From positions 124,001 to 188,000 of the forward strand of contig PLDC01000005.1 in NCBI GenBank assembly GCA_003134995.1: 64,000 bases of DNA. The letters run 5' to 3'. Positions 8,432-18,200 of the stretch are shown here, piece after piece. How positions within the stretch are numbered: the first letter of the stretch is position 1; the number at the start of each line of letters is the position of its first letter. Source of the DNA: Acidobacteriaceae bacterium. GTDB taxonomy: Bacteria; Acidobacteriota; Terriglobia; Terriglobales; Acidobacteriaceae. Below the pieces are notes generated by a model. The model did no database searches, was not told the DNA's origin, and saw only the letters and a program-made list of their open reading frames with translations. Both the position numbers and the translations under genes were made by a program.

Positions 8432-9691
8432 ATGCCGCATAAGAAGCATACTCTGGAGACAATTCTCTTCCTGTCGATGTTCGCTCTCACCACTTTCCTG
8501 GCCTCGGCGCCAGCTTCTGCTCAAACCCCAACAATACTGCATAGCTTCAATGGCGCCGGCGGCGTCGATGGTTACAATCCCAACGGCACCCTGGTCGCGG
8601 ACAACTTGGGCAATCTCTACGGCACCACAACCTACGGCGGCACCTACAACGTGGTGGACTGCTGCGGTACGGTTTTTGAGCTCTCCCCGAATGGCAGCGG
8701 CGGCTTCAACTACAGTATTCTTTACAGCTTCAACCCCAACGACAAAGACGGCAACTACCCCAGCCCAACCGTGATCTTAGACGGCAACGGCAATCTGTAT
8801 GGCACCACCTCGGCCGGCGGTACCGTCGATCAAGGCACCGTGTTTGAACTCTCGCCGCAATCTTGCGGAACCTGGAAAGAAACTATCCTCTACAATTTCA
8901 TAAGAAACGGCGGCGACGGTCAGGAACCCATGGCTGGTTTGACCATGGATCCCAAGGGTAATCTGTACGGCACCACATTTCTGAGCTCCACCGGTTGTGG
9001 GTGCGGAACCGTGTTCGAGTTGGCCAAGAGCGGCGCAGCCTTTTCCTATAAGACGATCTACACCTTTACCGGATATCCCGACGACGGCAAGGCTCCCAAT
9101 TCTGTGCTTACGTTTCACGATGGCAAACTTTTCGGCGTCACGGCTTTTGGCGGTGCTTACGGGGCATATGACGGAGCCATTTTCGAATTGAGCCCCAACG
9201 GAAGCGGCGGCTGGACCGAAAGCCTGATTCACAGTTTCGGCAGCTCCAACAGCGACTCGACTCCCTCTATTGCAACCGTGGTCTTCGATTCTTCCGGAAA
9301 TCTTTACGGCACCACCTACTTCGGTGGAGCCTACGGGATAGGATCTGTCTACAAATTATCCCCCAGTAGCGACGGAAGCTGGAGCGATACCCTACTTTTT
9401 AGCTTTGACGGCACCAACGGTGATGGCCCCGATTATGGCGCACTCATCTTCGACGCCAAAGGCAATCTATACGGCACCACCCAGGTAGGGGGAGCCGATG
9501 GAGACGGGGCGGTTTACGAATTAACCCCCGCAGGCGAGGCTTGGACCCAGACTTTTCTAGCCTCATTCGACGGCACCGACGGGAATTTCGCCTACGGTGG
9601 AGTGGTCTTCGGCCCCGGCGGAAATCTGTACGGCACCACCGAATACGGCGGCACCCACGACGGTGGCGTTGTATACCAAATCAAACCCTAG
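8432..9691 (+). CDS. Secreted GloVer-type tandem-repeat protein
   Basis: The start at ATG 8432 follows GAGGAAAT; a TTG six codons upstream is less likely. A signal peptide (about residues 1-31, ending ASA) is followed by eight or so repeats of about 45-55 residues with the core GNLYGTT..GG...GTVFELSP. This is the GloVer repeat (TIGR03803-like, named for Gloeobacter and Verrucomicrobia), thought to form a beta-propeller-like extracellular structure. No enzyme motif is visible. It is the first of three such genes on this strand within 5.3 kb. Confidence 0.8.
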   Translation: MPHKKHTLETILFLSMFALTTFLASAPASAQTPTILHSFNGAGGVDGYNPNGTLVADNLGNLYGTTTYGGTYNVVDCCGTVFELSPNGSGGFNYSILYSFNPNDKDGNYPSPTVILDGNGNLYGTTSAGGTVDQGTVFELSPQSCGTWKETILYNFIRNGGDGQEPMAGLTMDPKGNLYGTTFLSSTGCGCGTVFELAKSGAAFSYKTIYTFTGYPDDGKAPNSVLTFHDGKLFGVTAFGGAYGAYDGAIFELSPNGSGGWTESLIHSFGSSNSDSTPSIATVVFDSSGNLYGTTYFGGAYGIGSVYKLSPSSDGSWSDTLLFSFDGTNGDGPDYGALIFDAKGNLYGTTQVGGADGDGAVYELTPAGEAWTQTFLASFDGTDGNFAYGGVVFGPGGNLYGTTEYGGTHDGGVVYQIKP

Positions 9692-9729
9692 GCGAGGCAC
9701 CGCAGCGAGCACCACCGAAAATGGGATGC

Positions 9730-9760
9730 CCCCCTTCTCGCGTTCTTTGCGAGAAGGGGG
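9730..9760. terminator. Strong hairpin downstream of the first GloVer gene
   Basis: CCCCCTTCTCGC and GCGAGAAGGGGG pair perfectly over 12 bp around a 7-nt loop. It lies 38 bases after the stop at 9691. The following bases are AACCCC and not a T-run, so if it terminates it is a non-canonical terminator; it could instead be a dispersed palindrome. Confidence 0.4.
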
Positions 9761-9811
9761 AACCCCTAACGCCTGCAGCGCCACTCTTGAAGTTGACGTG
9801 GCCCGTGTGGA

Positions 9812-9829
9812 GCGGACACTCCTGTCCGC
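9812..9829. repeat. Short inverted repeat
   Basis: GCGGACA and TGTCCGC form a perfect 7-bp stem around CTCC. The surrounding sequence has no coding potential. It may be part of a dispersed intergenic element. Confidence 0.35.
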
Positions 9830-9950
9830 TGCCTTTGAAGTTGATCTTGCTTTTGATCTTGCTTTGGCCCGATGCCAACCAGGAAACACGACCCGGAAGG
9901 CCGAAACGAATTTATCGCCGGCCTAACCCATTTTCGCCCCAAAAAATTCT

Positions 9951-9979
9951 CTGTCAGGCAGCAATTCCGGGGTTATAAT
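9951..9979 (+). promoter_or_regulatory. Sigma70-like promoter candidate for the second GloVer gene
   Basis: A perfect TATAAT at 9974-9979 is preceded, at 17 bases, by CTGTCA (4 of 6 matches to TTGACA). The start codon at 10155 would then have a leader of about 165 nt. Prediction from sequence only. Confidence 0.45.
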
Positions 9980-10154
9980 TCCGCTCCAGTCTGCTGCGTG
10001 TTCTAGAACGCACAGGAGCGATCCATTTCTGTCGAACAGGGAAGTCTAGAACTGTTGCAGCATCCCGTATCGACAGAGCTCCTGCAGGCGAAAATTCCCC
10101 CACGAGACGCGCTCCTCACCCGAGCAGTAAGACTTTTCCAAAAGGAGAAACCAA

Positions 10155-11495
10155 ATGAAGACCCGGGTATTGTTATTCTCTCTCGCGGCGGCCATTGCTT
10201 TCACTTTCAGCCTTGTGGTGCACGCGCAGGCACAAGCGCAGTACAAGATTTTGCTTTCCTTCAGCCAGGGCGGAAGCAACGGCACATATCCCAGCTCGAA
10301 ACTGATCTTCGATTCTGCGGGAAACATGTACGGCGTGACCGAGGACGGAGGCGACACTAAGCTCGGCTGCGCGTTGTACGAAGGCTGCGGAGTTGTGTTC
10401 AAGCTTTCACCCGCCGGTAACGGCGGCTGGCACGATACTTCGCTATTTCGCTTTTCGACCTCGACTACTGGCGCTCTTCCTGTGGGTGGAGTCGTAGTGA
10501 CGGCCGCAGGCGACGTAATCGGCACGACCCTGAATGGCGGCAACAGCGGGAGTTGTTCAGGGGCCGTCTCTGGATGCGGGGTGGTATTCCAACTGACCGC
10601 GGGAACGGGCATCTGGTCTGAGACCGTACTGCAATACATGGACACGTATTCCAACGGCGGCATTCCGGATGGGCTGATCGCCGATGCCAGCGGGAACCTC
10701 TACGGAATTAACGCGGTAGACGGCAGCGGCACATGTGGTGGAGGCGGCTGTGGAACGATTTATCGCCTGTCGCCGAGTTCCTCCGGAGGATGGGATATGA
10801 CCGTGCTCTACACGTTTACGGGAGGCAGCGATGGCGGAGGACCATGGGGCAGCCTGACGTTCGACGCAGCTGGAAATCTGTACGGTTCGACCTACGCCGG
10901 GGGCAACCTGGCGACGGGCTGCAACACCTCCTCCGGTCCCGGATGCGGCGTCGTATTCAAGCTCTCGCCGACTGATTCCGGCCCGTGGGATGAATCGGTT
11001 CTTTATACTTTCAGTGGCCTCGCGGACGGCGGCTATCCCAACAGCGACCTCGCATTTGACAGCGCAGGAAATCTTTACGGAACGACTCTGGGGGGTGGGA
11101 AGAGTAATCCGAATTGCGACTTCTATGGCCTCTGCGGAGTGGTCTTCAAGTTGTCGCCAGCGGCTTCCGGTCCTTGGACTCAGAGCGTGCTTTACAGCTT
11201 TAGCGGCGGAGCGGACGGAGCGACCCCATCAGCGGGCGTGATTGTGGACAGCGCCGGCAATCTGTACGGCACGACGAAATACGGCGGCGGCAACGCTGAT
11301 TGCGGATCGTACGGATGCGGCGTCGTTTTCAAGATAGCGCAGGTCTCCGGTGGCGCCTGGAAAGAAGTCCTGCTGCACACATTTGATGGAGGCGATGGTC
11401 AGTCGCCGACCGAACCGATGACTTTCGGCAGCGGCAATAACCTATATGGCACAGCATCCGCTGGTGGGGGAGTTGTATTCGAAATTAAACCGTAA
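10155..11495 (+). CDS. Secreted GloVer-type tandem-repeat protein
   Basis: The ATG at 10155 follows AAAGGAGAAACC. A signal peptide (MKTRVLLFSLAAAIAFTFSLVVHAQA) precedes repeats with GNLYGTT/GGG...GCGVVFKLSP cores spaced 50-60 residues apart. Many repeats carry Cys pairs in the variable part (for example CALYEGCG and CDFYGLCG), which suggests disulfides and export. No catalytic motif. It is the second of three GloVer genes in a row; they differ enough to be old paralogues. Confidence 0.8.
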   Translation: MKTRVLLFSLAAAIAFTFSLVVHAQAQAQYKILLSFSQGGSNGTYPSSKLIFDSAGNMYGVTEDGGDTKLGCALYEGCGVVFKLSPAGNGGWHDTSLFRFSTSTTGALPVGGVVVTAAGDVIGTTLNGGNSGSCSGAVSGCGVVFQLTAGTGIWSETVLQYMDTYSNGGIPDGLIADASGNLYGINAVDGSGTCGGGGCGTIYRLSPSSSGGWDMTVLYTFTGGSDGGGPWGSLTFDAAGNLYGSTYAGGNLATGCNTSSGPGCGVVFKLSPTDSGPWDESVLYTFSGLADGGYPNSDLAFDSAGNLYGTTLGGGKSNPNCDFYGLCGVVFKLSPAASGPWTQSVLYSFSGGADGATPSAGVIVDSAGNLYGTTKYGGGNADCGSYGCGVVFKIAQVSGGAWKEVLLHTFDGGDGQSPTEPMTFGSGNNLYGTASAGGGVVFEIKP

Positions 11496-12181
11496 TTCAA
11501 AGCCTCTCGGTTCAACATTTCTTCGGTGGAGGACATTCGGCTCGCGCAAGTGCAGGCCATTCAGGTGGCGGGAGTCACCACTAGAAACCCGGCGCTCGCC
11601 CGGATTGCTCGTTACCGGCGGAATCGGGGCGGTTACACGTTCTGACCGTGGCCAATGCGTGTAATGGCGATATTCCGACAGCTACCCTCTGGGTCATCGT
11701 TGGTGTACCCTCTCGGGTAGCGTGACGCTTTGGATCATCCCCGTTGCCGTACTGGTGATAGCACTGTATTTGTGGACTCCGAAAACAGGGAAAGGGATCG
11801 CGATTTACGGCGCAATAGTTCTGGCGATCCTCATAGTCTATTTTGCTTCGCGTGGATGACTGTTGTAGGTCTAAAACCGCTCTGGCACGATTCGATGAGT
11901 GAAATGGCGATTTAGCGCCAACTATCCACCACAGAAACTGCTCTCGCTCCTTATGCAAATTATTTCAGATTGACACGAACAGGGACAGCGCGGACAATGG
12001 CAGCCGTTCTTAGGGGCAAAAACTTACAAGAATTTGCTTTTTTTGATTTGCCTACCGGGGAGAACTCCGGTAACTAGCATACCCACGTTGTGGCGCATTC
12101 CGGCATAGTTTAGGCCGATTCCGGTGCAACACTCCCCGGAATAACTTTGGCCAGTGAATGTAGAGATGCATGGAGATGAAA
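11496..12181. other. Intergenic region with one possible small membrane-protein gene
   Basis: Apart from the possible 45-codon frame at 11722-11859 I see no gene here. The stretch near 12000-12160 is AT-richer than its surroundings (TTGCTTTTTTTGATTTGCC) and may hold the promoter of the third GloVer gene, but no confident -35/-10 pair can be named. Confidence 0.4.
11722..11859 (+). CDS. Possible small membrane protein (about 45 aa)
   Basis: From GTG 11722 the frame encodes two hydrophobic stretches (WIIPVAVLVIALYLW and AIYGAIVLAILIVYFA) separated by a basic turn TPKTGKG, ending at TGA 11857-11859. That pattern is typical of a genuine two-helix membrane peptide and unusual for random sequence. 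There is no good ribosome binding site and no known family, so the call is tentative. Confidence 0.3.
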   Translation: MTLWIIPVAVLVIALYLWTPKTGKGIAIYGAIVLAILIVYFASRG

Positions 12182-13699
12182 ATGAAAAGCTCTATTCTCA
12201 GAACATTGCGGAGCACCCTGGTCGCGGCGACCTTACCTGACGGACTGTTGACTTCCGCAGCGGCACGAAGGAAACTTAGCCTCACGAAAATGGCCGGCAT
12301 CCTCTCTGTGTTCTGTGCCGCCACGGCGATTCTCTCTCCGGCACAGACCACGTTCAAGACCTTGTTCAGTTTCCAGGGTTCAAACGGCTCGAATCCCGGC
12401 TACTACAATCTCGTTCAGGGCACGGATGGGAACCTCTACGGAACAACAGAGGTGGGAGGCGGCACCGCCGAGGGCACGGTTTTCAAATTTGCCACGACTG
12501 CGAGCAAGCCGACCACGCTCTACAAGTTCTGCGCTACAGGCTCGCTGTGCCCGAACGGCTCCAAACCCTATGCAGGACTGGTACTCGCCAGCAATGGGAA
12601 GTTTTACGGGACAACCACACTGGGCGGGACCACGGACAATGGTACGGTCTTTCAGATCACCTCGACAGGCAGCTTCAAAACCATCTACAACTTCGGCGGC
12701 ACAACGACCGGGTCCCTGCCGTGGGCTACCCCGATTCAGGCAAAAGATGGCGATTTGTACGGAGGCACGTCCATTGGCGGTACGGACAATGATGGCGTGA
12801 TCTATGCAATCTCGACCGCAGGCAAGCTGGATGATTCGCTTACCTTCACTGGCGGCAACGGTATCTATCCTTTCGGCAAACCGGTACAGGGCACGGACGG
12901 CAACTTCTATGGGACCACCGGCGAAGTAGAGTCGGGCGACGGCACCGTCTTTGTAGTTAAGGAAGCTGCCATCAACACGCTGCACAAGTTCACAGGCACT
13001 GATGGTGGCGATCCGATCGGCGGGCTGGTTCAGGCCAGCAACGGGACCTTTTACGGGACCACGAGCACCGACGGGGGGCACCTCCAGGGCGGTACGGTTT
13101 TTTCGATCACGGCGGCAGGCACGTTCAAAACGATCTACAGCTTCTGCGCAAAAACGAATTGCACGGACGGATCCACTCCCTACGCCACACTGATTCAAGC
13201 CAGCGACGGGAACCTGTACGGGACAACTTATCTGGGTGGGGCGAACAACACCAACTGCAACGGAGGTTGCGGCACCATCTTCAAAATCACCACCGCGGGC
13301 AAGCTCACCACGCTCTACAACTTCTGCTCGCAAAAGAATTGCACTGATGGGTATCAGCCTGAAGGTGGACTGGTGCAAGCCACGAACGGCACCCTTTACG
13401 GTACGACCTACTATGGCGGTACTGCGGACAGCGGAACGGTATTTAGTCTGTCCGTGGGACTGAAGCCGTTCGTGAAGATACTATCGACTTTGGGCACGGC
13501 GGGAGACAATGCAACGATCTTGGGAGACAATCTGACAGGCGCGACGAAAGTCAACTTTAACGGACTACCCGCAGCGTTCACGGTTGTCTCCAGCACCGAA
13601 ATTGAGGCCACCGTGCCCACTGGCGCGACCACCGGCACTGTAACCGTCGTTACACCTGGCGGCACGCTGGAGAGCAACTCACTCTTCCAGGTGGATTGA
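12182..13699 (+). CDS. Secreted GloVer-type repeat protein with C-terminal IPT/TIG domain
   Basis: I prefer ATG 12182, six bases after GGAG (12172-12175); ATG 12170 and 12176 are in the same frame. An N-terminal basic segment and a hydrophobic stretch (MAGILSVFCAATAILSPAQ) form a long signal peptide. About nine repeats with GTDGNLYGTT/GG...GTVFKI cores follow. The last 80 residues form an IPT/TIG-type Ig fold (VKILSTLGTAGDNATILG ... GTVTVVTPGGTLESNSLFQV), which the two upstream paralogues lack. It is likely an extracellular binding or structural protein. Confidence 0.8.
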   Translation: MKSSILRTLRSTLVAATLPDGLLTSAAARRKLSLTKMAGILSVFCAATAILSPAQTTFKTLFSFQGSNGSNPGYYNLVQGTDGNLYGTTEVGGGTAEGTVFKFATTASKPTTLYKFCATGSLCPNGSKPYAGLVLASNGKFYGTTTLGGTTDNGTVFQITSTGSFKTIYNFGGTTTGSLPWATPIQAKDGDLYGGTSIGGTDNDGVIYAISTAGKLDDSLTFTGGNGIYPFGKPVQGTDGNFYGTTGEVESGDGTVFVVKEAAINTLHKFTGTDGGDPIGGLVQASNGTFYGTTSTDGGHLQGGTVFSITAAGTFKTIYSFCAKTNCTDGSTPYATLIQASDGNLYGTTYLGGANNTNCNGGCGTIFKITTAGKLTTLYNFCSQKNCTDGYQPEGGLVQATNGTLYGTTYYGGTADSGTVFSLSVGLKPFVKILSTLGTAGDNATILGDNLTGATKVNFNGLPAAFTVVSSTEIEATVPTGATTGTVTVVTPGGTLESNSLFQVD

Positions 13700-14563
13700 C
13701 GGGAATCCGCGCCACCACGACCCTGTTTGCCGATAGATGACGAAATCAGGACATTCCACGCATTGACCGCTGGTCATCGAGTGTACTGGCAGCGGTCGAC
13801 CACATTCACTTCTGGGCAGGGACAGAGCGCTTCCAAATCCAACGGGCCAGCATCACAGATGCTAACGTGGAAATGGCAAACCCTGCAGCCATCCAAAACA
13901 GAATCATAAAACCGTCACCCGGAGCGCTGTAGTCGCCGGGCGACAGCATGGCCGCGCCGACAAGCAATCCCGAGACAGTACCTGACGATGGCCCCAAGAT
14001 GAGGCAGCAAATAACCTTAAAGACTCTCACGCAACCACATTATCCAACAACCCACAAGCTCTTATTGCTAACTGTCGTCACCAGGCGATATCACGTTTTG
14101 GCAGATTTAAGCGTACCGCGTGGGCTCCAGATCAAAAAAGAAATCCACAGCCCCATTGTGACATCTGACCTTGCGCCCAAAACTAAAACAAGCAATGATT
14201 GTCGAGGCCGTGACCGCCGGATGAATTCAGCACAGTCCCAATTTCGGCGTTCGCAGCCCGGATGCTGACCCGTAACTCCTTTGAACACAGTATTTTACCC
14301 GTAAGCTATTGGAAACAAAGATCGAATTCGCGAGTGTGCAATCGCAATCGCGCAAACCCGCATGAACACTGGCGATAAAGGATACCAGGGGGGAGGGGGT
14401 ACCGCTAAGGGGTGCAGACCGGGAGCATCCCTCAGATCAGGCAAGGTTGTGTCAAAACTATTTTTTTGAGGCTAAAATTCACAGGCACTCGAAGTGAGTT
14501 CACTCGAAAAATGCCGCACATCGATCGCCCGGAAGCTCCGACTTTGCATGCTAGACTTGCGAC
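13700..14563. other. Intergenic region containing one probable small membrane-protein gene
   Basis: This 864-base gap between the third GloVer gene and the Nudix gene holds the minus-strand frame 13806-14030 described separately. The remainder (14031-14563) has only short frames without support. A G-rich tract occurs at 14389-14398. Confidence 0.4.
13806..14030 (-). CDS. Hypothetical small integral membrane protein
   Basis: The 74-aa product from GTG 14030 has two clear transmembrane stretches (VFKVICCLILGPSSGTVSGL and FMILFWMAAGFAISTLASVM) and a basic C-terminal tail (ARWIWKRSVPAQK), consistent with an inner-membrane protein whose ends face the cytoplasm. I do not recognise a family. The start has no strong ribosome binding site. 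The orderly topology makes chance less likely. Confidence 0.4.
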   Translation of the reverse strand: MRVFKVICCLILGPSSGTVSGLLVGAAMLSPGDYSAPGDGFMILFWMAAGFAISTLASVMLARWIWKRSVPAQK

Positions 14564-15016
14564 TTGCCGACCGTTCTCGATGACATCAAGCGCCGGATAT
14601 TCTGGATGTTCGCGCGCACCTGTTTCACGCTCTACCGCAGCTTGCCGATCTTCGGCACACTCCGCGCCGCAATCGGCATTATTCAACGTGAGAATAAATT
14701 TCTGGTGATCCATCGCAACGATGGACGTGGTCTGTGCTTCCCCGGAGGAATTTCCAGTTGGCGGGAAGTGGCAGAGGATACGCTGCGTCGCGAGATCCTG
14801 GAAGAAACAGGCCTGAGCGTTACTGGAAAAGAATTGAAGCTGAAGTATTACAGCGACGCCGACGTTCCCTGCAACATCTCGGTGTTCGCCGTGCAAGCCA
14901 GCGGAGAACTGAAGAATTCCTGGGAAGGTTCGCCGCAATGGATGACAGCAGCGGAAATCGAGCCGGCCCTATTGCCCAGTCAAAGGCCCGTGCTCGAACT
15001 ACTCAAACAGATTTAA
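14564..15016 (+). CDS. Nudix hydrolase
   Basis: The 150-aa protein contains a perfect Nudix box (G-x5-E-x7-REILEETGL, within GGISSWREVAEDTL and the following residues). It coordinates Mg2+ and hydrolyses nucleoside diphosphates linked to another moiety; the exact substrate cannot be told. The TTG at 14564 is the first start after an in-frame stop; ATG 14606 would remove 14 residues without touching the domain. Length and domain placement are normal for a small house-cleaning Nudix enzyme. Confidence 0.8.
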   Translation: MPTVLDDIKRRIFWMFARTCFTLYRSLPIFGTLRAAIGIIQRENKFLVIHRNDGRGLCFPGGISSWREVAEDTLRREILEETGLSVTGKELKLKYYSDADVPCNISVFAVQASGELKNSWEGSPQWMTAAEIEPALLPSQRPVLELLKQI

Positions 15017-15050
15017 GGTCAAGCAGGTTCGAGAAGGGCACCAATTCTAG

Positions 15051-15078
15051 CTTGCCCTGAGCGGAGCCGAAGGGTGCC
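15051..15078. repeat. REP-like fragment (copy 1)
   Basis: CTTGCCCTGAGCGGAGCCGAAGGGT resembles a second copy at 62993-63019 (GCCTGCCCTGAATGAAGCCGAAGGGTT). Both are intergenic and downstream of a gene or between genes, as expected for a dispersed REP/BIME-type element. Confidence 0.4.
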
Positions 15079-15199
15079 GTTAAGCCGCTCAAGTAAGTTC
15101 GCGCTTCAGCGCCTGCGGCAACGCCCTCTCAACACGCGGGGAATGTTTCCGCAAGCTGGCTCATTCGCTGTGGTCCAAGCGACGGCAAATCATCAGCAC

Positions 15200-15227
15200 A
15201 AAAAAAACCCGCCACCGAAGTGGCGGG
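15200..15227 (-). terminator. Rho-independent terminator of the choice-of-anchor-D gene
   Basis: Read on the minus strand, CCCGCCAC-TTCG-GTGGCGGG is an 8-bp perfect stem with a stable UUCG tetraloop followed by eight T residues. It lies 24-51 bases after the stop at 15251, so it terminates that gene. Confidence 0.9.
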
Positions 15228-15250
15228 CAATCGTCTGCTTGCCTCGAACC

Positions 15251-18200
15251 CTAATCGCTCTTGCTGCTGCTGCCGGAACTGCTGCCCGTTCCCGACAAGC
15301 TCACCACTTGCGGCGACGAGCCTGCTGCGTAGTTGACGGTCAGCGCGCCGCTGATTGCTCCAGTCACGCTCGGGCTGAACTGCACTCCGAGAGTGCAAGT
15401 GCTGTTGGCGAGAACGCTGCTTCCGCACGGAATACCGCCGCCCGAAGTCGAAATGAAATCCCCGCTTGCGACCACGCTGTTGATCGCAACTGCTGTCGGC
15501 AGATTGTTAGTAACGGTAATCACTGACACGGCGCTTGTGGATCCCACGGTCACGCTTCCGAAGTTAATCGAAGTCGGAGTCAGCGTGATATCCAGCAAAC
15601 CAGTTCCACTGGCGTCCTGGATCTGAGTACTGATCGCGGCATTATCGATCACGGTCACGCCACCGATAATGGTTCCCGTGACCAGCGGAGTGAACGTGAC
15701 CGTCACTGTGCAGGACTTGCCGGCGAGCACGTTCCCGCCGCAAGGTGTTGCGCCGCTCGGCGTCACCACGAAATATCCGCTGCCCGTAACGCTGCTGATA
15801 TCGATCGTTGCCGCGCTCACGTTTTTAATGGTCGTTGTCTTGGCAATCGAAGTAGTAATTCCAACGTTTCCAAAACTCAGGCTTGCGGGCGTAAAGGTCA
15901 GCGGCGATGTCGTGCCATTTTGACCTGTTCCCGTCAGCCCTCCTTCGACAATGTTTCCGGAAGGAGTCGGAGTAATGGTCAAGTTCCCCTTAACGATTCC
16001 ATTCGTGGTCGGCGTGAAGCTCACCGCGAAGGTGCACTTGGCCTTGGCGGCCAGCGTCCCGTTACACGGACTCGAGTTGTTGCCCACCGCCGAAAAGTCG
16101 CCGCTGGTTGCCCATGTAAACGAAACACTCTGGCTCTCGTTGTTGGTAAGCGTCATGGTCTGCGCGACAGAAGTAGATCCGACATTCGTGGCGGCGAAGT
16201 TAAGGTTGTTCGACATGGAGAGCGCCAATATCCCGCTGCCAGTCAAACCAACCACGTGCGGCGCGCCCACAGCCGTGTCGTTGACCGTGATCGCGCCCCC
16301 CATCGATCCGGTAACAGTAGGAGCGAACGTCACCGTGATTGTGCAAGTCTGCCCTGGAGTAAGCGTGGCTCCGCTGCAATTGCTGGTTTGCGAGTAGCCA
16401 CCGCTGGCGACAACCGAGTTGACTGTGAGGTTAATGAAGCCGCTGTTCGTCACTGTAATCGCCTGCCCAGCGCTTGTCATGTTCAGAACCTGGTTGCCAA
16501 AGGCGAGCGTGCCCGGGCTCAACGATATCGCGGACGAAGCGCCAATGCCAGTGAGAGAAGCGGTCTGTGGACTGTTGCTTGCGCCGTCAGTCACCGTAAG
16601 CGTTCCGGTTGCGGTGCCGGTAACAGTGGGAGTGAAATAAACGCTGATCGTGCAAGTGCCACCGTTCGGAGCAAGCGGTTGGGCGCAAGTATTGGTTTGC
16701 GTAAACACGCCACCACCTGTGGAAATTCCGCTGATGTTGAGCGCGACCGTCTGGTTATTAGTTACGGTGACGACGATTGGCGGACTCTTTACCCCAACTT
16801 GTATATTGCCAAAGTTCAAGCTCGTATCGGAAAGCGTTACCGGCCCAAGGCACGAATTCATGGGCGGAAGCTTCGCCAGTTCCGTGTACCAGTACGGTTC
16901 TGTCGTGCGGTTCTGGGGAAGATATTCTCCGGCGACCCATACCGTGCAGCCATCGCTGGGATCGAGCACTCCTGAGTACCAGTCTCCCCAACGATAGTTC
17001 AAGTTGTCAGCATCTTCGGCATCGCCGTCGGTGAGAGGACTCGCGATATATCCGTAAGTTCCCTCGGTGAGACTGCTGGGAATGAAATTGTAGCTATCGA
17101 GGCCGGGATGTTCATTGCTGCCCGTGCCGGAAATTCCGAGGATGCCCTGGAGGTTGCCGACTTTGTCGCGCACGATGCTGGGCAGCACGACATAGACGTT
17201 GGGGTCGACTGGATCGAGAGTCGGATAGTCCGCGGCGACGTAGACTGCATTGGGATAGGCTGTGTTGCGCTGCAGAATTCGGATATCCGCTTCGGTCTGA
17301 GTGAATTCAGTTGAGTTGGGATTAATTTGAATGGCATGAGCCGAAGTCCAAATGCTTCCCTGGCCGTTGTTCGAAGTGTAGTGGAAAAACTGCTGCATGC
17401 GGTCCGCGACGGAGTCGATATGGATTCCAGTCGTTGCCGTCGAGGGCTGCGGAACGCAAACCGTGCCGTAATAATTGAGCGGGTTGAAGCAGCCCAGTTG
17501 ATCGCCGTTGGGCTGGGTTGAAGGCTGGTCCCAACTGTTTACAAAAGTTGGAGTGGGCGGAGTTGCCGTCCAGTTGATCGTCCACTGTTCAACGCCCTGC
17601 GTGTGATTCGGGTCCGTGAGATAACTGGAGTCGTTCTCCAGCGGCTCGATCATGTAGGTGAACATTTCACCGTCGTTCGAAATCGGAGGCGTGGTGTCGG
17701 AGTTGTTAGCCGGAACCCAACTGCGGCGCTGGGTATAGGTAACGAGAGGATGAGCCACCGCGCACGCCGGAGTATGAGAATTGTTCGTGTATGGACTGGA
17801 TGTGCTGGCGCGCAGGCCAGCCAAGTCTACTGCGCAGATCAGAACTCCCATGATGTTGTCGCTGTTGTTCGGGTCTTGCAGATCGTATGTGATCCACATC
17901 GCCTGGTCAGTAGCAGCGGTGTACGGAGGAGTGGTGCTGGTGGAATCCTGCCACAATCCTGTCTGAGGATAATCCGGATAATAGTAATTGCCATGGGAGT
18001 TTAGCGGAATTACGTTATCCAGGTTGTATTCGAAAGCAAACCAAGCGAAAGTGGACTTTGAAATGTCTTCAATGTTGCTGATGGCAACGCACATATAGTT
18101 GTTGCCGTTGAGCTTGGATGTGATTCGCTTCTCCATGATCCACAGGTTGTAGACATTGTCATGGAGCATTTGAGAATTCGGAGAGAAAGCAGTGGGGCAA

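Larger units (their letters stand above)
9692..10154. other. Intergenic region with palindromes and a promoter candidate
   Basis: These 463 bases between two GloVer genes hold a 12-bp hairpin (9730-9760), a 7-bp inverted repeat (9812-9829), a purine/pyrimidine-biased stretch with two near-copies of TTGATCTTGCTTT, and a promoter-like pair near 9951-9979. I see no gene. Confidence 0.45.

Noticed and set aside
12380-13378. Minus-strand frame opposite the third GloVer gene
   Set aside because: Its repeat pattern is the reverse complement of the GloVer repeats, so it is a shadow.
14091-14288. 65-codon minus-strand frame with a hydrophobic stretch
   Set aside because: Only one hydrophobic segment, a low-complexity basic N-terminus and no ribosome binding site; too weak to list as a gene.
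14432-14938. Minus-strand frame opposite the Nudix gene
   Set aside because: The plus strand has a perfect Nudix box; the other strand has no supporting feature.
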